From the NCBI GenBank assembly GCA_037893245.1, contig JBAIAA010000508.1, positions 1-64,000 on the forward strand: a stretch of 64,000 nucleotides of DNA. Direction: 5' to 3'. Shown one piece after another: positions 58,733-64,000 of the stretch (position 1 is its first letter; each line of letters opens with the position of its first letter). The translations under genes and the position numbers were made by a program. The notes under the pieces are model-generated. The model did not search any database, was not told the DNA's origin, and was given only the letters and a program-made list of their open reading frames with translations. The stretch is from Crossaster papposus (lineage: Eukaryota; Echinodermata; Asteroidea; Velatida; Solasteridae).

Positions 58733-59117
58733 TCTATATATACTATAAAAGATGTTAAATGCGCCATCTTGTCCCTGGGCGCCGCCATCTTGGAACGCAG
58801 GGCCGCGCCATCTTGGCGCGTGGTTGGCGCCATGTTGGCTTTTGGTCGGGCGACTCGTCGCCGCGCGTTTGTACCGTGACGAAATCATTTGATAGTCATT
58901 TCGTGCCCACGAAATCATTTCGTGCACTCGAAATAACTTATTTCGTGAGCTCGAAATGATTTCGTGCGCTCAAAAAAAATATTTTCGTGAGCTCGAAATT
59001 TTTCTCGGTTTGTTTGTCATACAATCCATTATGTTTTTAGGACGTCAACAAGGTGTATCTATAAGTTACGATTCCACCCAGCTAGCGGGTGCCGCGCGAA
59101 GCGCGGCATCCCGCTAG
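58733..59117 (+). mobile_element. Helitron-like non-autonomous element
   Basis: It starts TCTATATATACTATAAAAG after an A and ends with a strong GC hairpin (GCGGGTGCCGCGC, loop GAA, GCGCGGCATCCCGC) followed directly by CTAG and then T. TC at the 5' end, 3' hairpin plus CTRR, and A/T insertion fit Helitrons. Inside, 58878-59000 repeats CGAAATCATTTCGTG palindromes. It is embedded in TATC microsatellite. No Rep/helicase is encoded. Confidence 0.6.
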
Positions 59118-59160
59118 TCTATCTATCTATCTATCTATCTTCTATCTATCTATCTATCTT
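59118..59160 (+). repeat. TATC microsatellite
   Basis: CTAT units repeat here and continue the tracts at about 58705-58735 and 58195-58222, broken up by the inserted elements. Confidence 0.9.
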
Positions 59161-59430
59161 CTATACTACAAAAGATGACAAATGCGCCATCTTGTCCCTG
59201 GGCGCCGCCATCTTGGAACGCAGGGCCGCGCCATCTTGGAACACAGGGCCGCGCCATCTTGGCGCGTGGTTGGCGCCATGTTGGCTTTTAGTCGGGCGAC
59301 TCGTCGCCGCGCGTGTGTGCCGCCGGCGTCGGTGCGGCGGGGTGCCGGATCGTTCGCGACGGGGAATCCCCCGGGGAATAAGATTTAAGAAAAAATCGTA
59401 TTCGTCCGAAGTGAGATTTAAAAGAAACGG
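59160..59430 (+). mobile_element. Second Helitron-like 5' end, 3' end not found
   Basis: TCTATACTACAAAAGATGAC, then AAATGCGCCATCTTG and GGGCGCCGCCATCTTGGAAC, match the start of the element at 58733 almost base for base. One internal segment (CAGGGCCGCGCCATCTTGG) is doubled. No terminal hairpin with CTAG follows before 60250. From 59430 to 60250 the sequence is GC-richer but holds no supported gene. Confidence 0.5.
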
Positions 59431-60279
59431 ACGTTACCGATAAACGCGTAATCGCTTTTCGATTGCCTGTCGATTGCCTTTTTGCGTGAACTATTGCGTT
59501 ATTTTTGCATTGTCCTTGCCCTGAGTTCGGACCGAAGCCTTCCCGAAATCGTACTACCGTAACTCGGTTGCCGAATTGTTGGCTGTTTGCGATTAAGCGG
59601 CGGCTACATGCGTTACACGAAGCCTTCGCAAATTAATTGTATCCGCCTTGCTTGCGCGGTGGCCGAGTTGGTGCCGAGTTTGTTATTCGCCATTGGGCGG
59701 CCCCGTCACGTGTTATTTGAGCTGGTGCCCCGATTTATACTTCCTTGGTTTACTGCGGAGTAAACATAGTACCAGTTGAGCTCCGGCTTCGTTTTCGGGT
59801 TCGAATTCGTGCGCGTCTACCACGTTTCAGTCACAGGTTGGGAACGTTAACAAATGATTTATTCCTTTCGTGTTGCTTTTTGGGCAAATGTCTTTGCTTC
59901 ACATCGTCGATACTTAAATATTACAACATTACCTGTCTCAAAACACTCCGAAACATATCGCTATTGCCTCAATTTCAACTTTGATCGCGCAAAAATGTCG
60001 CGAAATTGTATGGCGATGGTGGATATGAATATGCAATTTAGAAACGTGACTGCATTACGTCAGTTGAGGGCGCACTGTCAGGTGGCCGGCCTGTTGGGTT
60101 TTTTAATCAGGATTTTCACGATGATGTAAACTCAGAAATCCCGAAGTGGTTCGTATTGTTTCCCGTACGATTCCTGTTAAAAAATTACGAGACGCAGGCA
60201 GCATGCAAGCGAAGATGGACTGCCTATTGAGTATTATTAGTTCGGAAGTCGGGAAGTATCTATACTATGGGCCTTTACG

Positions 60280-60606
60280 AAACGGAGGCTAGAGGCTAGG
60301 CTTAGGCTAGATTTTTGCGGCGCCATTTTGAAGCCTCATACCAAACGACGGGCTAGGCTACGCGAAGTAAGCCCGGGGCTAGATTTCAGGCTGTATTCCG
60401 AAGCCCCACCAAGCCTCGCGAAAGCTGGCTAACGCCGGGCTTGATGACGTCACGGTGTAAAAACTTTCAGCGAATCGCCATCTTGAAAAACACTGTGTGC
60501 GGCATTTATTTTCTCTTTTGTGCTGATATTGAAGGATTTTGACGTCGATTGAACAACCCTTTAGCCACAGAAGCTGAGCCAGGCAAAGCGAAATTCCAGT
60601 GTACAA
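60280..60606 (+). promoter_or_regulatory. Possible promoter and 5' exon of a small gene
   Basis: This GC-richer stretch contains GATGACGTCACGG, a cAMP-response-like palindrome, and GCGGCGCCATTTTGAAG. It ends at a consensus 5' splice site, AAT|GTAAGT at 60607. No ATG is in frame with the downstream exons, so it would be untranslated. Support is weak; a repeat origin (TTTACGAAACGGAGGC) is possible. Confidence 0.3.
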
Positions 60607-61307
60607 TGTAAGTGACTTGCCATGTTAATTTTGCCAATATTTTGGGCCACAACTCGGCGTTTTTGTCGGTGTGTTTGATTCCGCTGTCGTACGCTATGCT
60701 GGGAACAGGGAAGTCCACTGCGTGAGTGTACGGTTAAACGTAGGAATAAGACTACAATTTAGTACAAACAAAAAAGGCAATTTTATGAGGATGAATTTGA
60801 CGATGATACAAGTAGGAAAAATCATGATTTGGAATCATGCAAGTATTTACATGTACCAGCAAGCAAAACTTCGTGGAAAGAGGGTTGGGCCTATGGTTTG
60901 GGGAAAAACCGACAACCGGCATGACACAAAAACACAAGATTGCAATAAACATGACTGTGCAAAAAGGGTAAGACACTGAGTCACATTTTCTTCAAAACCA
61001 CTTATCAAAAATAAAAAAATAATGGGTTCAAATCTGAAGAACAATGACTGCTTGAAGCTGGAAAAGTCACTTTTTAATTGGCTTTCAAACGCAAAAGCAA
61101 TTTTAGAATAGAACTTGTAAAAAATGGGAGTGAAACTACAGTACATGTACACGATTGCCATCCAGACTAGGACCATGGTCTTTAAATAAACTGTTGTGTC
61201 AATTTTTGATTTATAGTTTGTGTTAACTTAACTTAACTTAAGTTAACTTTCTCTCTTTAAGAAACGTGGAAATTGGACTTTGGAGTGAATACGGCCAGCA
61301 CTTCAGA

Positions 61308-62046
61308 ATGTTGGTGACAGACAGGGCTATGCACCATGACATGACCACAGGTATGACCTGTAACAATTATCACTAGTTAATGTAATTTTGCATCAGAATA
61401 AAGCAAATTAGATAACGGGCTCTGCCCTTTACTTTAGCGATGTGCTCACTGTATGTCAGCTCTGTACACTGCTTTCCGTGAGAAGAAACAAATTCACAAA
61501 TATAAACCCACCTGTACAATCTGGCAGATACCTCAGCAGGGTAAAAATTTCAGTCATTGTGGCATTTTTTAATTAACATATTAAAAATAATATTACATAT
61601 TTTTTTACACCCCCCCCCTCCCCCCCAAAGAAACAAAAAAAAAAAATGATATTTAAATATGTACATGTATATATACTGATTTATTAGCATCATTCGACTA
61701 TAGTGACGAAACAAAATTTCCCTTGTATGAGAGCATTGTGAATGGAAAATCTTTGAAAATAGAGCACTGATGATTACGTTTTGTTGCAGCAAGATTGAAA
61801 ACTAGACTGCTAACAAGCAGCCATTGTATTCATTTCTTTTATATTACTTTTTGATCATTTAAACATTTCACTTGTATATTCTTTTCAGAAATCAAGAGTC
61901 CTAAACTAGGCACCACTGAAGTCCTTCTGGCTGGCAGCTGTATGAGGCTACATATAATGGAGAGACATGCTACAATGGTACCACTGTTTGTTCAAGGGAG
62001 AAATGACACAAGCAATGGTTATGCCATCAGTCTCCAGCAACTCTGA
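61308..62046 (+). CDS. Possible small two-exon gene, 66 residues
   Basis: An exon at 61262-61350 lies between TTTCTCTCTTTAAG and GTATGA. An exon from 61889 follows TTGTATATTCTTTTCAG. They join in phase 1 (G|AA). From ATG at 61308 the product is MLVTDRAMHHDMTTEIKSPK, LGTTEVLLAGSCMRLHIMER, HATMVPLFVQGRNDTSNGYA, ISLQQL, then TGA at 62044. I recognise no family. It may be a short protein, the 3' end of a larger gene whose earlier exon I missed, or a non-coding transcript. Confidence 0.3.
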
Positions 62047-62985
62047 ATCTCTCAAATCTTTGGAAATCTCAATTCAAAGATAGATCATATTTCTTGGGGT
62101 TTAAAAAAGCACCACAATATTACTTGCAAAGTTGTCCCATTGCTTTATTTTTCATAGCCTATTTTAATAGATTGAGCTTAAAAATGCAAGTTAACAGGAA
62201 TATTTTAATACACAAATATACTACAAGGAATATCTTAGGGCATTCAACATAAATGTTTACAGTTTATCCAATATAAGGGCTGACATTGCAGCACAACTTC
62301 AAAGACTGTACTGGAGATTGGGGGGGGGGGGGGGGGGGGGGGGCACATGATCACCCCAAGATTTATGTTAACTTGAATTCTACACTCTCAACAATTATAC
62401 ATTACAGTGTATATAAAGGGTCATTCTTTTTCTCCACCTCTGAAAAAGCATCACCCCTAATGTCCTCTTGTTTAAGGAGTAAAGCAAACGGACTGGAAAC
62501 GACAGTCATTGCAAATACTACTTGAATGGTAAAATGTATATTTAAACAGTTGACAACATGCTCCTCTCTTTTATTTCTATGTGGTAATTTTGGACTCATG
62601 TTTGCACAATTGGCATACATTTAAACACATTGAGAGTAATTTAGAAATAATGAGAACTTGATGCTTCTGCCCTTTTACAATACAAAGTGCAACCGAGTTT
62701 CCAAGATACATTTTTTCATTTGAAAAGCAGTCCCCTACAAACTTTCTCGCTTGCTACTCATCAGATCTATACATTATTTTAAAAAATCAATGCTGCTGTA
62801 CACATAAAGGTAATTTAGACAAAAATCATTAATAAAACATCAAGGCTTGTTTATACTGTTATAATTTCTGCATTTCCATCAAGGTCGGAATTTCATTTTG
62901 TGATTTGTTTAGATTTTGAAGTTATTCAAGATGTTTGCTTTTTATTCTTAACTGAGATTATGCCATATAATTGTAAGCTAGTTAT
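62047..62985. other. Intergenic stretch with a poly-G run
   Basis: No gene is supported. A run of 24 G lies at 62320-62343. Confidence 0.5.
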
Positions 62986-62989
62986 TCAC

Positions 62990-64000
62990 ACCTGGGAATA
63001 TAATCCCTTCACAATTGCAGTCTGTTCATTCATGTCTGAGAATAGAAGCCCTACAATTGTAGGCCATCCATTCACATCAGAGAATGAAAGCCCTACAATT
63101 GTAGGTCTTCCATTCTTCATATCTGATAATGGAAGCCCTACAATTGTAGGCCATCCATTCACAGATAATATAATCCCTACAATTGTAGGCGGTCCATTCA
63201 TATCTGATAATGAAAGCCCTACAATTGTAGGCCATCCATTCACAGATAAACGGAATCCCTACAATTGTAGGCGGTCCATTCATATCTGATAATGGAAGCC
63301 CTACAATTGTAGGCCATCCATTCACATCAGAGAATGAAAGCCCTACAATTGTAGGTCTTCCATTCTTCATATCTGATAATGGAAGCCCTACAATTGTAGG
63401 CCATCCATTCACATCAGAGAATGAAAGCCCTACAATTGTAGGTCTTCCATTCTTCATATCTGATAATGGAAGCCCTACAATTGTAGGCCATCCATTCACA
63501 TCAGAGAATGAAAGCCCTACAATTGTATGGCTTCCATTCATATCCGATAATGAAGCCCTACAATTATTGTAGGCCATCCATTTACATCAGAGAATGAAAG
63601 CTCTACAATTGTAGGTCTTCCATACTTCATATCTGATAATGGAAGCCCTACAATTGTAGGCCATCCATTCACATCAGAGAATGAAAGCCCTACAATTGTA
63701 GGTCTTCAATTCATATCTGATAATGGAAGCCGTACAATTGTAGGCCGTCCATTCACATCAGAGAATGGAATCCCTACAATTGTAGGCTGTCCATTCACAT
63801 CTGATAATGGAAGCCCTACAATTGTAGGGCTTCCATTCGTATCTGAGAATGGAAGCTCTACAATTGTAGGCCGTCCATTCATATCTGATAATGGAAGCCC
63901 TACAATTGTAGGCCGTCCATTCGTATCTGAGAATGGAAGCCCTACAATTGTAGGCCTTCCATTCATATCTAATAATAACAGTCCTACAATTGAGGCCATC
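62990..64000. repeat. Palindrome-centred tandem array, about 42-45 bp unit
   Basis: The palindrome CCTACAATTGTAGG occurs about 23 times at 42-45 bp spacing, with linkers alternating between CATCCATTCACATCAGAGAA and CTTCCATTCATATCTGATAA types. In some units the dyad extends outward into GGAAG/CTTCC. All frames stay largely open and read NGxPTIVGLPLSDM-like repeats, an artefact of the array. It runs past the right edge of the window. Confidence 0.92.

Noticed and set aside
60671..60979. 102-residue plus-strand frame ending near a possible splice site GTAAGA
   Set aside because: It begins at a GTG, and joining it to the next exon gives a stop; no domain is recognisable.
62900..63999. Frames reading TIVGLPLSDM-type repeats, and the thought of a CRISPR array
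   Set aside because: Frames follow from the tandem unit. The locus is eukaryotic, the linkers are not unique spacers, and no cas genes exist here.

Overview
The window looks like nuclear DNA of a marine invertebrate, probably a deuterostome; the species cannot be named from sequence alone. It is AT-rich and crowded with transposons, minisatellites and long poly-G or poly-C runs. Genes have GT-AG introns. It carries three related tripartite-motif (TRIM) E3 ligase genes, a type that is expanded in several invertebrate lineages. There is no bacterial or viral gene organisation.

Backbone: a segment of several kilobases was copied three times in the same orientation (about 690-5516, 22125-25510 and 48241-57419). 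Each copy holds one TRIM gene on the minus strand, with its coding region in a single exon behind a conserved 3' splice site. Copy 1 (3366-5201) is intact. Copies 2 and 3 have a short insertion at the same place, between the coiled coil and the beta-propeller. In both it shifts the frame by +1, yet the reading frames on either side stay open. Copy 3 is also cut by a 1.4-kb DNA transposon and has a second insertion of about 3.5 kb in its flank.

Between copies 2 and 3 there is a four-exon gene on the plus strand (28283-36532). I assembled it from splice signals. All three introns are phase 1 and the exons join into one 259-codon frame with an N-terminal signal peptide. I do not recognise the family. 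A possible small gene lies at about 60280-62046.

The rest is mostly mobile DNA. A LINE with gag zinc knuckle, endonuclease, reverse transcriptase and RNase H runs on the minus strand from about 20608 to 11096. A 3.8-kb PIF/Harbinger-like element (16074-19917, TTA target duplication) is inserted in its gag frame, and that element is itself split by a CCATGG-rich element. At least six elements with TTA/TAA target duplications occur, and each family fills its ends with its own short motif in many copies. A separate miniature family duplicates TTAA; one copy has grown a 54-bp tandem array. There are also Helitron-like ends, a piggyBac zinc-finger remnant, a tRNA-like sequence, and a palindrome array that runs off the right edge.
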